A stretch of DNA of 64,000 nucleotides from 2-02-FULL-66-14 sp964651335. GTDB taxonomy: Bacteria; Pseudomonadota; Gammaproteobacteria; Burkholderiales; SG8-39. The position numbers were made by a program, and so were the translations under genes. The stretch lies in NCBI GenBank assembly GCA_964651335.1, contig CAZYVT010000006.1:27433-91432 (forward strand). Direction: 5' to 3'. Of the stretch, positions 1 through 8,877 are shown piece by piece (position 1 is the stretch's first letter; every line of letters begins with the position of its first letter). The notes under the pieces were generated by a model. That model was not told the DNA's origin, searched no databases, and saw only the letters and a program-made list of their open reading frames with translations.

Positions 1-669
1 CTCCGTAGGGCTGATCTCCTCGATGCGCGCCTTGGGAATGCCGGCGGCATGGAACGGGCGTACTCCCTCACGCGTTCCGCTCCGGTAGGCGCCCTGGTAG
101 GGCGGCGCCTTTGGCAGGAACCACACCGGCGCATAAAGCACGAGCCTTTCCACCTTCGCCGGGTTCTCGGCCGCGTAACCAGCCATTATCGTCGTACCCC
201 AGGACCAGCCCACCAGGTTGATTCTCGGAACGCCCCGGCGCTTTAGAATGAAATCCACCGCGGCAGAAATGTCGCGGACCGCCTCACGGGTGTCGGCAAA
301 TGGCGGATTCGATGCAGGCGGCTGGTCCATCGCCGCCGGCCGAGTCGAACGACCGTAGCCGCGCACGTCCACGAAATACACATCAAAGCCGCGCCGGGCG
401 ACGAAATCCATCCACGAGCCGCCGGGCAGGTCGATGTCGAATCCGGTCTCCGACGGAAATGTCGCGCCGTGCACCATCAGTACGATGCGCTCCGGCCCGA
501 AGCGTTCCTCGCCAGCCGGGTGCTTGTTGCGCACGTGAAGCTGAATGCCAGGGTCCAACGCCGGGATCATGAATGTCTCGCTGGTAATGTTTCCCGATCC
601 TGGCGGCGACGAGGCGCAGCCGGCGAGTGCGAGGCTGATCGCGAGTGCGGTTAGCAATCTAATAACCAT
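1..669 (-). CDS. alpha/beta hydrolase lipoprotein (3' end missing)
   Basis: This reading frame runs off the left edge of the window, so the C-terminal part, including the expected catalytic histidine, is not visible; 223 residues are present. It begins with a lipoprotein signal peptide whose lipobox is LAGC (Cys18), so the enzyme is probably anchored in the periplasm or outer membrane. The fold is alpha/beta hydrolase: an oxyanion HG at about residues 67-68, a typical DVRGYGRS segment at about 101-108, and the nucleophile elbow GWSWG with Ser156. The ATG at 669 is followed at once by the hydrophobic signal sequence, which supports that start. The substrate cannot be told from the sequence. 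Confidence 0.85.
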   Translation of the reverse strand, partial: MVIRLLTALAISLALAGCASSPPGSGNITSETFMIPALDPGIQLHVRNKHPAGEERFGPERIVLMVHGATFPSETGFDIDLPGGSWMDFVARRGFDVYFVDVRGYGRSTRPAAMDQPPASNPPFADTREAVRDISAAVDFILKRRGVPRINLVGWSWGTTIMAGYAAENPAKVERLVLYAPVWFLPKAPPYQGAYRSGTREGVRPFHAAGIPKARIEEISPTE

Positions 670-838
670 GGCTTCTCCTTTGACTATGCTGTGATGACCA
701 GGACGATTCGATGACGCCGAACTATTCAATGAACAGCACGCGGAGCATCCTAAAACGATCCATTAGCAGATGCAACGATCTGCCCATGGATCGCGCGATA
801 TGCCGGCAGATCTCTACAGGTAGAACGTGCCCACGCGC
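670..838. other. intergenic, no gene seen
   Basis: The stretch between the hydrolase start and the small fragment at 839 holds no reading frame that looks coding on either strand. It probably carries the promoter of the hydrolase lipoprotein, but no convincing -35/-10 pair was identified. Confidence 0.4.
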
Positions 839-1009
839 TCAACCTTGTACGACCCGGCCGGACAATCCGAGGCGCCTGGCATCCAACTCGACCGTCTTGT
901 GACGGCAGCCATTCGCGGCGTCATGAAGGTAGCGCACGCAGACCAACCGCTCGCCATAGCGCTGCAGGTATTTCTTGGTAACTGTTTCGACTGCCGTTGA
1001 CGCGGTCAT
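839..1009 (-). pseudogene. fragment of a small conserved protein (YLQRYGERLVCVRY type)
   Basis: A 56-codon frame begins with ATG at 1009. Its middle, YLQRYGERLVCVRYLHDA, then KTVEL, resembles the N-terminal half of a roughly 100-residue uncharacterised protein often seen in Betaproteobacteria, as I remember that family. After KTVEL the resemblance stops and the frame ends about 14 residues later, so the C-terminal half appears lost. It lies alone between the hydrolase and the dehydrogenase. Whether it is expressed cannot be judged; a decayed remnant is the simplest reading. Confidence 0.35.
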
Positions 1010-1051
1010 GCCAGAATAGGCGCTGACCACCCGACCTGGAGAGGAAGACGG

Positions 1052-1930
1052 ATGAGCACAGTGGCATTCATCGGACTGGGCGCGATGGGATCGCGCATGG
1101 CGATGAACCTGCACGCGGCGGGGCACAAGCTGCGCGTCTTCAATCGCGATCGGGCGAAAACGAAGCCGTTCGCCGAAAAGGGGTGCGAGGTCGCGGATTC
1201 ACCCGCCGCGGCAGCGCGCGGAGCGGAGTTCGTGGTGTCGATCGTATCCGACGACGCGGCGACGCGCGAAGTGATGCTTGGTGCTTCGGGCGCAGTGGGC
1301 GCGGCGGCGGCGGGTACGGTGATCGTCGATTCGAGCACCAATACTCCCGCGATGGCGCGCGAGGTGGCGAAGGCCGCAGCGGCGAAGGGTTGCGTCTATC
1401 TCGACTCACCGGTATCGGGTTCGATCGCGCAGGCGCAAAACCGGGAACTGGTTTTCATGGTCGGCGGCGAGAGAGCGGGGTTCGAGCGCGCACAGCCGCT
1501 TTTCCAGGCGATGGGCCGCATGTCGCGTCACGTGGGCAGTCCAGGCGCGGGCGCCACGATCAAGCTCATCAACAACATGCTCTCGGGCACCACCACCGCG
1601 GCGATCGCGGAAGCCGCGCAAGTGGCGGAAGCCGCGGGCATTGACCGCACGGCGGCGCTCGAGATCCTCGGCGAGGGCGCAGCCGGTTCGCGTCTTCTCA
1701 AGACCAAGCTGCCCAAAATGCTCAACCGCGACTTCGCGCCGCAGTTCCAGCTCGAGCTGATGGAAAAGGACCTGCGCTATTTCCTCGCGCTCGCCCAGGA
1801 ACTGGACCGGCCGGCGCCGATCGCCTCGCTGGTGCGCAGCCAGTACCAGGCCGCGCGTCGCGCTGCGCTCGGCAAGCTCGACTCCTGCGCCGTGTTCCTG
1901 CAGGCGGCGGGCGAGAAGCCGCGTCCCTGA
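1052..1930 (+). CDS. NAD(P)-dependent beta-hydroxyacid dehydrogenase (3-hydroxyisobutyrate dehydrogenase family)
   Basis: The 292-residue protein has the usual length for this family, which oxidises short beta-hydroxy acids or reduces tartronate/succinate semialdehydes in the cytosol. The N-terminal Rossmann motif GLGAMG is at residues 8-13 with a basic NRDRAK after the second strand, which favours NADP. The substrate-binding DSPVSGS is at 118-124, and the catalytic lysine is Lys171 in the segment GATIKLINNML. The helical C-terminal domain is complete. A GAGGAAG ribosome-binding site precedes the ATG at 1052. The physiological substrate (hydroxyisobutyrate, tartronate or other) is not resolved; the next gene downstream is unrelated. 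Confidence 0.9.
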   Translation: MSTVAFIGLGAMGSRMAMNLHAAGHKLRVFNRDRAKTKPFAEKGCEVADSPAAAARGAEFVVSIVSDDAATREVMLGASGAVGAAAAGTVIVDSSTNTPAMAREVAKAAAAKGCVYLDSPVSGSIAQAQNRELVFMVGGERAGFERAQPLFQAMGRMSRHVGSPGAGATIKLINNMLSGTTTAAIAEAAQVAEAAGIDRTAALEILGEGAAGSRLLKTKLPKMLNRDFAPQFQLELMEKDLRYFLALAQELDRPAPIASLVRSQYQAARRAALGKLDSCAVFLQAAGEKPRP

Positions 1931-2005
1931 GCCGCACCGTTTCGTGAAATTGTGCGCAGACCCGCGCTTGCGGGCCGGATAGACTCCCTGCGCCCCCGGA
2001 CCGCC

Positions 2006-4969
2006 ATGCTTCGCACCGACATCCGCGTCCTCTTCGCGCTGTTCACCCTGTCGGGGTTCACCGGGCTCATCTACGAGTCGCTGTGGACGCATTACCTCAA
2101 GCTTTTCCTCGGCGCGGCGGCCTTCGCCCAATCGTTCGTCCTTGCGGCCTTCATGGGCGGCCTGGCGCTGGGCGCCTGGCTCGCGAGCCGCTGGAGCGCG
2201 CGGCTGACAAACCTGCTTGCCGTTTACGGATGGGTCGAGGCGCTGATCGGAGCCGGCGCGCTTCTGTTTCATCCGCTGTTTGTCCTGCTTACGCAGGCCT
2301 CGCTCGATCATGTCCTGCCCGCACTCGGCTCCCCCGACGCGGTGGAGGTCTACAAATACACCCTGTGCGCGGTCCTCATCGTGCCGCAGACCGTGCTCCT
2401 CGGCATGACGTTCCCGTTGATGAGCGGCGCGGTGATCCGCCGCGGCCCCGAATCGAGCGGACACCATCTGGCGCTGCTGTATTTCACTAACTCGATCGGC
2501 GCCGCGGCCGGAGCGCTCCTGACCGCGTTCTGGCTGCTTGGCTGGCTGGGGCTGCCCGGCACGATGCGCCTGGGCGGCGCGCTGAACCTCGTGCTTGCCG
2601 CATTCGTGCTGGTGCTCGCACGCGAGCGCGAACCGCAGCCCGCACCCGCGGCCCGCGCGGCGGGCGTCGCCGCCGCGGACCGCGGCTTCGTGCTGCTGCT
2701 CCTCGCGGCGGCATTCATCACCGGCGCCGCCTCCTTCATCTACGAGATCGCCTGGATCCGCATGCTTTCGCTCGTGCTGGGGGCATCGTTCCAGGCCTTC
2801 GAACTGATGCTCTCGGCCTTCATCACGGGCCTTGCGCTGGGCGGGCTCTGGATCCGCAAGCGGATCGACGGGATCGAGAATCCGCTGCGCTTCGGCGGCC
2901 TGGTCCAGGTCGCGATGGGGCTCGCGGCGCTCGGCACGGTGTACGTGTACCACCTGAGCTTCGACTGGATGGAATGGGCGCTCGGGATCCTCAAGCGCGA
3001 GGACGCGGCGTACCCGGTCTTCAACCTGTTCAGCCACGCAATTGCCTTCGCGGTGATGCTGCCTGCCACCTTTCTTGCCGGCATGACGTTGCCGCTGTTC
3101 ACCTTCGCGCTGCTGCGCGCGGGCCATGGCGAGCGCGCGATCGGCCAGGTGTATGCCGCGAATACCCTGGGCGCGATCGCCGGCGTGGTGGTTGCCGTGC
3201 ACCTGCTCATGCCGGAATTCGGAGTCAAGCTCGCGCTCATCCTGGGCGCCGCGCTCGACATTTTGCTCGGCGCGTGGCTCCTGCGCCGGTCCGGCGCGCG
3301 CTTGCAGCGCGCCGAGGGGTTCGCCGCGGTGATCGGCGGCATGCTCGCTGCAACGCTCACCGCGCGCGCCGAGGTGCTTGACCCCGAGCGGCTGTCCTCG
3401 GGCGTATTCCGCCACGGAAAGGCGCAACCCGCGCACCAGCAGGTCGGTTTTTATCGCGACGGCAAAACCGCCTCAGTGGCGGTGCGCGTCGCGGGCGGGC
3501 GATCGGTCTCGATCACGACCAATGGCAAGCCTGACGCCTCGATCCAGCTCGATCCAGGCCAGCCGCCGTCCGCGGATGAGCACACGATGACGTTGCTCGG
3601 TGCGCTGCCACTGCTGCTCAAACCGGACGCGCGCGCGATCGCCAACATCGGCTTCGGATCGGGGCTCACCGCAGAGGTCGTGCTTTCCCACAGCGGCCCG
3701 CGGGTGCTCGACACGGTCGAAATCGAGCCGGCGATGGTCGCCGGCGCGCGCAACTTCGTCCCCCGCGTGAGCCGCCCCTACCGCGATCCACGCAGCCACA
3801 TGTACTACGAAGATGCCAAGAGCTATTTCGCGCGCCACGGCAAGCTCTATGACGTGATCATCTCGGAGCCCTCGAACCCGTGGGTGAACGGCGTAGCGGG
3901 CCTGTTCACCACCGAGTTCTATCGCGACACCCGGCGCTACCTCGCACCCCAGGGGCTGCTGGTGCAGTGGCTGCATTCCTACGAGTTCGACGACCGGTTG
4001 CTCGGCTCGGTGCTCGCAGCGCTGGGGGAGAACTTCGATGATTTCGAAGCCTACGAGGTGAATAGTGGCGACCTGATCGTGGTCGCAGTGGCCGAGGGCC
4101 GCGTTCCGCCGCTTGGCGCCCTGCCGGCAGGCGAACCCGTGTTCGTCGAGCAGCTCAAGCGCATCGGCGTCACCGGGCGCGAACATCTCGCCGGGCGCCG
4201 CGTCGGCAGCAAGCGCGAACTGATGGCGTTGCTCGCGCCGCTCGGCGTGCCGGCGAATTCTGATTTTCGGCCGTTCGTGCAACTGGAGGCGACGCGAGCC
4301 CGCTTTGCGCAACACAGCGCAACAGCGCTGCCGCAGCTCGCGCTCGCGCCAGTGCCGGTGAGCGAGATGCTCGCCGGCCTCGAGCCCGCCTATTTGCGCG
4401 AGCCCCTCTCGGTCGACATGGCATCCCAACTGGCTCTCCAGAACCTTGCGCTCGAACTGCATCGAGTACTGATCGATCCGGCCGCCGAACCTTCGCGCTC
4501 GAGCGATACCAACCTGCGGGCGACGTTGCTTGCGCTCAAGCGGCCCAAGGTGCTTTGCGGTGCGAATCCCCCCAAATACGTCCTGGATCAACTGCATTTC
4601 GCCGCCGAGCTTTCGTTGGCACACCTTGCCCCGGACAAGCGCCGGTCGCTCTGGGTCGAGCCGCTCTGGATCGGTTGCGCGCGCGGCGAAATCGGCCCGG
4701 AGGTGCAGAAACGGCTCGATGTGTACCGGGTGATCGCCCAGCGCGACGCCGCAGGCATGCTGAATCAGGCGCGCGCGATGCTTCAAGGACAGCCCGTCGA
4801 GGGATTCGCTTGGGCCCGATTCCTGCTGACCACGGCAATGGTCGGCGCACACGCCTCCGGCCAAAGCGAAGAGGCGCGGCGGCTCTGGCACCTCCACGTC
4901 GTGCCGCTATACCGGGACACTCCGATTCCGTTGTACGTGGTGTACGTAGCGAACTGGAAAAAATCCTAG
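2006..4969 (+). CDS. fused membrane transporter-like / spermidine synthase-like protein
   Basis: The 987-residue protein couples a polytopic membrane part (about the first 460 residues, with a dozen hydrophobic segments such as the one at LLGMTFPLMSGAV) to a C-terminal spermidine-synthase-type methyltransferase-fold domain. In the latter the nucleotide-binding NIGFGSGLT lies near residue 547 and the ISEPSNPWVNG motif near 617. Such fusions are widespread; most lack proven aminopropyltransferase activity, so a polyamine role is only an inference. A GTG at 1952 could extend the frame by 18 residues, but the ATG at 2006 starts right before the first hydrophobic segment and is preferred. About 200 residues after the synthase domain have no obvious family. 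Confidence 0.85.
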   Translation: MLRTDIRVLFALFTLSGFTGLIYESLWTHYLKLFLGAAAFAQSFVLAAFMGGLALGAWLASRWSARLTNLLAVYGWVEALIGAGALLFHPLFVLLTQASLDHVLPALGSPDAVEVYKYTLCAVLIVPQTVLLGMTFPLMSGAVIRRGPESSGHHLALLYFTNSIGAAAGALLTAFWLLGWLGLPGTMRLGGALNLVLAAFVLVLAREREPQPAPAARAAGVAAADRGFVLLLLAAAFITGAASFIYEIAWIRMLSLVLGASFQAFELMLSAFITGLALGGLWIRKRIDGIENPLRFGGLVQVAMGLAALGTVYVYHLSFDWMEWALGILKREDAAYPVFNLFSHAIAFAVMLPATFLAGMTLPLFTFALLRAGHGERAIGQVYAANTLGAIAGVVVAVHLLMPEFGVKLALILGAALDILLGAWLLRRSGARLQRAEGFAAVIGGMLAATLTARAEVLDPERLSSGVFRHGKAQPAHQQVGFYRDGKTASVAVRVAGGRSVSITTNGKPDASIQLDPGQPPSADEHTMTLLGALPLLLKPDARAIANIGFGSGLTAEVVLSHSGPRVLDTVEIEPAMVAGARNFVPRVSRPYRDPRSHMYYEDAKSYFARHGKLYDVIISEPSNPWVNGVAGLFTTEFYRDTRRYLAPQGLLVQWLHSYEFDDRLLGSVLAALGENFDDFEAYEVNSGDLIVVAVAEGRVPPLGALPAGEPVFVEQLKRIGVTGREHLAGRRVGSKRELMALLAPLGVPANSDFRPFVQLEATRARFAQHSATALPQLALAPVPVSEMLAGLEPAYLREPLSVDMASQLALQNLALELHRVLIDPAAEPSRSSDTNLRATLLALKRPKVLCGANPPKYVLDQLHFAAELSLAHLAPDKRRSLWVEPLWIGCARGEIGPEVQKRLDVYRVIAQRDAAGMLNQARAMLQGQPVEGFAWARFLLTTAMVGAHASGQSEEARRLWHLHVVPLYRDTPIPLYVVYVANWKKS

Positions 4970-5010
4970 CGATTGTCCAGCACGTTGCGCGCGGCAACGC
5001 CCTTCTGCTC

Positions 5011-5796
5011 TCACTGCGGCACGACCAGCTCGCGCATCGCTTCCGGGATTCTGTATTCGGGGTAGCGCCGCTTGAATTCGGCGTAGGCCTCGTCCGCTTC
5101 CTTGTGCCGGCCCTCGCGGCGCAGCGCTGCGATCCGTTCGAGCCAGCGCCCGGGCGCCTCCGTCTCCTCGGCGCGCTTCGACAACGCATCTGCCGCAATG
5201 CGGCTGGGACGATCCCGCTCCATTGCCTGCCGCGACTCTGTATTTTCCTCCGGCACCGTGGCTGCCCGGCCGACCGGCGCCGCGGCGGACCCTGCGGCAC
5301 CGGCGACACCCGGGAACGGCTTCTCCTGAAGCGGTTGCGGCGCTGGTGCGGCCGACTGCGGCGGCGCGGGAATAGCTATCGCGGGAGGCGCCGGCACGGT
5401 GCGGCGCGGCTCTGCTTTGGCGCGTGCCGCGGTCTGATTCTCGCCGGCCGCGTCGCGCGGCGCTTCCGTCCGCGGCGCTGCATCGGAACGCGGAGCGGCG
5501 GGCGCGCTGTCCGGTCGCGAAACCGGCGGCAACGGCGGTGGCGCGCTCAACTCCGCATCGGGCTGCTCGCGCTGCATCTCGAGCGTAACGACGACCGAGA
5601 GAACGATGACCGCGGCCGCGGCTAGCGGCACGTACCAGCGCCGGCGGGCGGTGGGCGCAACGAGCGGCGCCGGGCGCGTCTCGAGCGCGCCGCGGGCGGC
5701 GGCAAGGATCGCCTCGTCGAGCGCGCGCGGCGGTTCCTCGCGATCGAGTTCGCGATAGCGACGCGTGATTTCCGGTTCGCGTCCGGATTCAGTCAT
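5011..5796 (-). CDS. probable anti-sigma factor, single-pass membrane protein
   Basis: The 261-residue protein follows the sigma-factor gene with an 8-base overlap, the usual layout of an ECF sigma factor and its membrane-bound inhibitor. The cytosolic N-terminus (about 50 residues) contains the segment REEPPRALDEAILAAAR, common in betaproteobacterial proteins at this position. One transmembrane helix covers about residues 53-71 (VPLAAAAVIVLSVVV). A long Pro/Ala-rich linker and a charged periplasmic C-terminal domain follow. No HxxxCxxC zinc motif was found, so it would not be a ZAS-type anti-sigma factor. The assignment rests mainly on position and topology. Confidence 0.65.
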   Translation of the reverse strand: MTESGREPEITRRYRELDREEPPRALDEAILAAARGALETRPAPLVAPTARRRWYVPLAAAAVIVLSVVVTLEMQREQPDAELSAPPPLPPVSRPDSAPAAPRSDAAPRTEAPRDAAGENQTAARAKAEPRRTVPAPPAIAIPAPPQSAAPAPQPLQEKPFPGVAGAAGSAAAPVGRAATVPEENTESRQAMERDRPSRIAADALSKRAEETEAPGRWLERIAALRREGRHKEADEAYAEFKRRYPEYRIPEAMRELVVPQ

Positions 5797-6337
5797 CGAG
5801 CGCTTCCCTCAGCCTGGCGAGCGCGTAGCGCAGCCGGCTCTTCGTCGCCTCCGCGTTTGCTCCGGTCGCCGCGGCGATCTCCTCGATCGAAAGCCCCGCC
5901 TCCTCGCGCAGCAGGAACGCTTCGCGCTGCGCCGGGGGCAGCGCCGCGATCGCCTGCGCCAGTCGCGCCAGCCCTTCGCGCGCCTCGGCCTGGCGTTGGG
6001 GCTCCAGTCCCGGATTGCCCTGAGGCTCCTCCAACTGCGCTTCATCGTCGTCGAGCGAAACGGCGTGCAACTCGTGCCGCCGCCAGTGATCGACCAGCCG
6101 GTTGTGGGCGATGGTGTACAGCCAGGTCGTGAAGCGCGCCTGCGGCTGGTAGCGCTCGCGCGCCTCGATCACGCGCATCCAGATGTCCTGATAAAGCTCC
6201 TCCGCGAGCGCCCGCTCGCGCACGCTCCTCACCACAAAGCGGAACAGCCCGCCCTTGTGGCGGGTATACAGGACCTCAAAGGCGGCGGCTTGGCCCTCGC
6301 AGTAAGCGAGCATGAGCTGCTCATCGGAACCCTCCAT
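5789..6337 (-). CDS. RNA polymerase ECF-type sigma factor
   Basis: The 182-residue protein has the two expected sigma-70 regions. Region 2 covers about residues 10-80, with the ELYQDIWMRV and FTTWLYTIAHNRLVDHWRR segments that contact core enzyme and the -10 element. Region 4 covers about 125-175, with LPPAQREAFLLREEAGLSIE leading into the helix-turn-helix GANAEATKSRLRYAL. An acidic linker (SLDDDEAQLEEP) joins them. It is the first gene of a pair with the downstream probable anti-sigma factor and probably controls its own operon. The signal sensed is unknown. Confidence 0.93.
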   Translation of the reverse strand: MEGSDEQLMLAYCEGQAAAFEVLYTRHKGGLFRFVVRSVRERALAEELYQDIWMRVIEARERYQPQARFTTWLYTIAHNRLVDHWRRHELHAVSLDDDEAQLEEPQGNPGLEPQRQAEAREGLARLAQAIAALPPAQREAFLLREEAGLSIEEIAAATGANAEATKSRLRYALARLREALDD

Positions 6338-6348
6338 GCCTCATGAGT

Positions 6349-7122
6349 TTACCCCCGGGGGTCAGGCACGAACCCGGGGAACGGGCGCGGTACCGGAACC
6401 GTTGTCGCCGGCTCGCGAATCACGCCGCGCGCCACCAGGTTGCGGTAGCTGTCGTAGTGGATCGCGATGGTTTCGGCAGGCGAGCTCGACGCACGCTCGA
6501 ATTCGACATAGCGCGCCTGCGAATTCTCGCTCCGGCCGTGGCCGGTGCCGAGCTTGGTGTCGCGTTCAGCCAAGGGCGCCTCTGCCTCGGCGCGCGTACT
6601 GCCCGACGCGCCTGCCGCATCAGCCGCCGCCGGCGCCTGACGCCGCGACAGCGGTGCGATGTCATGCGGCTGCTCGACGCGCTTGCGGTTGAAGAGCGCG
6701 ACCCCGATCACGCCCACATTGTCGGGGCGCCCGGTGCGCGCGGCGTAGGAATCGGGCAGCTCGGTGAAGTAGAACGCGGCGGTGCGCTCCAGGCTCTTGC
6801 GCCAGCCCTTGACCTCGAGCGCGCGCCACGGCGCGAGCACGTAGCCGCTTTGTTGCGGGCTCGCGGTTTCGCCGGTAACGACGTTGATGCCGTCCACCGA
6901 CATCACCGCAAGCAGGTCCTCACCGCGGCGGCTCTTGACGCTGACCTGGTAGTCGTTGCCGGGCTTGCCGACAACCCAGGCGCGCCCTTCGTGCCAATAC
7001 ACCGGCAGACGCCTGCCTTCACTGCGGTCGAAAACGGCGAGGTCGGCAAGGCTGCCGACGCCCCACGCCGGCGCGGCGAGCGCCAGCGCCAGCGCCGCGC
7101 CCGTCCATCTCATGAGCTTCAT
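6349..7122 (-). CDS. exported protein of unknown function
   Basis: The 257-residue protein starts with a cleavable signal peptide (MKLMRWTGAALALALAAPAWG), so it is periplasmic or surface-located. The body contains strand-like segments such as RRLPVYWHEGRAWVVGKPGN and YQVSVKSRRGEDLLAVMSVD, then a low-complexity Ala/Glu-rich stretch at about residues 175-205 and a proline-rich C-terminus ending PFPGFVPDPRG. A GAAAGGAG ribosome-binding site lies upstream of the ATG. It sits 11 bases upstream of the sigma-factor gene on the same strand, so it may be co-transcribed with the sigma/anti-sigma pair. I do not recognise a named family. Confidence 0.75.
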   Translation of the reverse strand: MKLMRWTGAALALALAAPAWGVGSLADLAVFDRSEGRRLPVYWHEGRAWVVGKPGNDYQVSVKSRRGEDLLAVMSVDGINVVTGETASPQQSGYVLAPWRALEVKGWRKSLERTAAFYFTELPDSYAARTGRPDNVGVIGVALFNRKRVEQPHDIAPLSRRQAPAAADAAGASGSTRAEAEAPLAERDTKLGTGHGRSENSQARYVEFERASSSPAETIAIHYDSYRNLVARGVIREPATTVPVPRPFPGFVPDPRG

Positions 7123-7197
7123 TGCAGTCTCCTTTCAGGTTCACGGGCTTCCCGCCCTGGTACCTTGAACGAAACTGCGTGAAAAACGGGTTAGCAG

Positions 7198-8877
7198 CTA
7201 TTCACATTCCAGCGCCGCGCGCCGGATCGCCGAAAGCGTCTTCGCCGGCGTGATCGCATCCGGTTCGATCCGGACTTCGATCACCGCGGGCTTGGCGGAG
7301 GCGCGCGCCCGCTCGAAGGCAGGCGCGAATTGCGCGGTCTCGACGACCAGTTCGCCATGCCCGCCGAAAGCGCGCGCATATGCGGCAAAGTCCGGGTTCC
7401 TCAGCTCGGTGCCGGAGAGGCGCCCGGGATAGAAACGCTCCTGATGCATGCGAATCGTGCCGTACATGCCGTTGTTCACCACGACCACGATCGGCGCGGC
7501 GCCGTATTGCGCGGCCGTCGCCAGCTCCTGCCCGTTCATCAGAAAATCGCCGTCGCCGGTCCATCCCACCACCATGCGCTGCGGTTCGGCGAGCTTTGCC
7601 GCGACCGCGGCAGGCAGGCCATAGCCCATCGAGCCGCTCGCCGGGGCGAGCTCGGTACGGTAGCGTTTGTAGACGAAGTGCCGGTGCAGCCAGCCGGCGA
7701 AATTGCCGGCGCCGTTGGCGATGATCGCGTCCTCCGGCAAGGTCTGCGACAACCACTGCACGATTTCGCCGAGCTGCACGCGGCCCGGCATCGCGACCGG
7801 AATTCGCCATGCCTCATAGTCTGCGCGCGCGCCGCGCGTCCACTCGCGCCAGCGTGTGCCGTCGAGCGTAACGCCTTCCAGCGAGTCCACGAACTGCGGC
7901 AGGCCGGAATTGATCGGCAGCCGCGCCGCGTAGACACGCCCCAGTTCCTCGGCGCCGGGGTGGACGTGAACCAGGGTCTGCTTCGTCACCGGTACTTCGA
8001 GCAGGGTGTAGCCGCCGGTCGTGATTTCGTCCAGGCGCGGCCCGATCGCGAGCAGCAGATCGGCGTCCTTGACGCGTTGCGCGAGGCAGGGGTTGATCCC
8101 GATCCCGACGTCGCCGGCGTAGCACGGAGAGCGGTGATCGACGTAGTCCTGGCAGCGGAACGACGTTGCAATAGGCAAGCCGGCTGCCTCTGCCCAGCCG
8201 CGCAAACGCTCGAGCGCATCGCCCGTCCAGCCCCCTCCGCCAATGAGAACGAGGGGGCGCGATGCTCGCGACATCAGCCGTGTCAGTTCCTCCACATCGC
8301 GCGGTGCGGGCGCGCCGCGCACCGTCCGGTAATGCGGCGCATCGGCCACCGTCGCCTCCGAGAACAGCATATCCTCCGGCAGCGCGAGCAGCACGGGCCC
8401 CGGCCTTCCGGCCATCGCAGCATGGAAAGCGTGGCTCACGTACTCTGGAATGCGCTCGACGCGGTCGATCTGCCCCACCCACTTCGTGAGCGGCCCGTAC
8501 ATGCGCCGGTAATCGATCTCCTGGAAGGCCTCGCGCTCCGCCATGTCGTTGCCGACCTGACCGACGAAGATGACCATCGGCGAAGAGTCCTGCATCGCGG
8601 TGTGCACACCGACAGAGCCGTTGGTCGCGCCGGGGCCGCGCGTCACGAAGAGCACACCCGGCTCGCCCGTCAGCTTGGCGTACGCTTCCGCCATGTAGGA
8701 GGCGCCGCCCTCCTGGCGGCAAATCACGAACTTCAGCCGCTCGCGGTGGTCGTAAAGACCGTCGAGCACGGGCAGGAAGCTTTCGCCGGGTACGCCGAAC
8801 GCCATCCTCACGCCATGCGCAGCGAGCGCGTCGGCGAGGATCCTGCCACCGTGACGCGGTTTCGAATCTCCACTCAT
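7198..8877 (-). CDS. thiamine-diphosphate-dependent enzyme, acetolactate-synthase-like
   Basis: The 559-residue protein has the three-domain plan of the acetolactate synthase / benzoylformate decarboxylase superfamily. The N-terminal pyrimidine-binding domain has the catalytic glutamate in CRQEGGASY (Glu56) and the TRGPGATNG segment. A central domain follows, and the C-terminal ThDP/magnesium motif is GDGDFLMNGQE with NNGMYGT near residues 440-470. The start was set at ATG 8877 because it overlaps the stop of the upstream esterase by ATGA; an upstream in-frame start at 8919 would lie deep inside that gene. It is the last gene of a coupled NIPSNAP-esterase-ThDP operon. Substrate unknown; a 2-oxo acid is expected. 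Confidence 0.88.
   Translation of the reverse strand: MSGDSKPRHGGRILADALAAHGVRMAFGVPGESFLPVLDGLYDHRERLKFVICRQEGGASYMAEAYAKLTGEPGVLFVTRGPGATNGSVGVHTAMQDSSPMVIFVGQVGNDMAEREAFQEIDYRRMYGPLTKWVGQIDRVERIPEYVSHAFHAAMAGRPGPVLLALPEDMLFSEATVADAPHYRTVRGAPAPRDVEELTRLMSRASRPLVLIGGGGWTGDALERLRGWAEAAGLPIATSFRCQDYVDHRSPCYAGDVGIGINPCLAQRVKDADLLLAIGPRLDEITTGGYTLLEVPVTKQTLVHVHPGAEELGRVYAARLPINSGLPQFVDSLEGVTLDGTRWREWTRGARADYEAWRIPVAMPGRVQLGEIVQWLSQTLPEDAIIANGAGNFAGWLHRHFVYKRYRTELAPASGSMGYGLPAAVAAKLAEPQRMVVGWTGDGDFLMNGQELATAAQYGAAPIVVVVNNGMYGTIRMHQERFYPGRLSGTELRNPDFAAYARAFGGHGELVVETAQFAPAFERARASAKPAVIEVRIEPDAITPAKTLSAIRRAALECE

Noticed and set aside
1406..3436. 676-codon open frame on the minus strand
   Set aside because: Antisense to the dehydrogenase and the membrane/spermidine-synthase fusion; His/Arg/Gln-rich with no motif.
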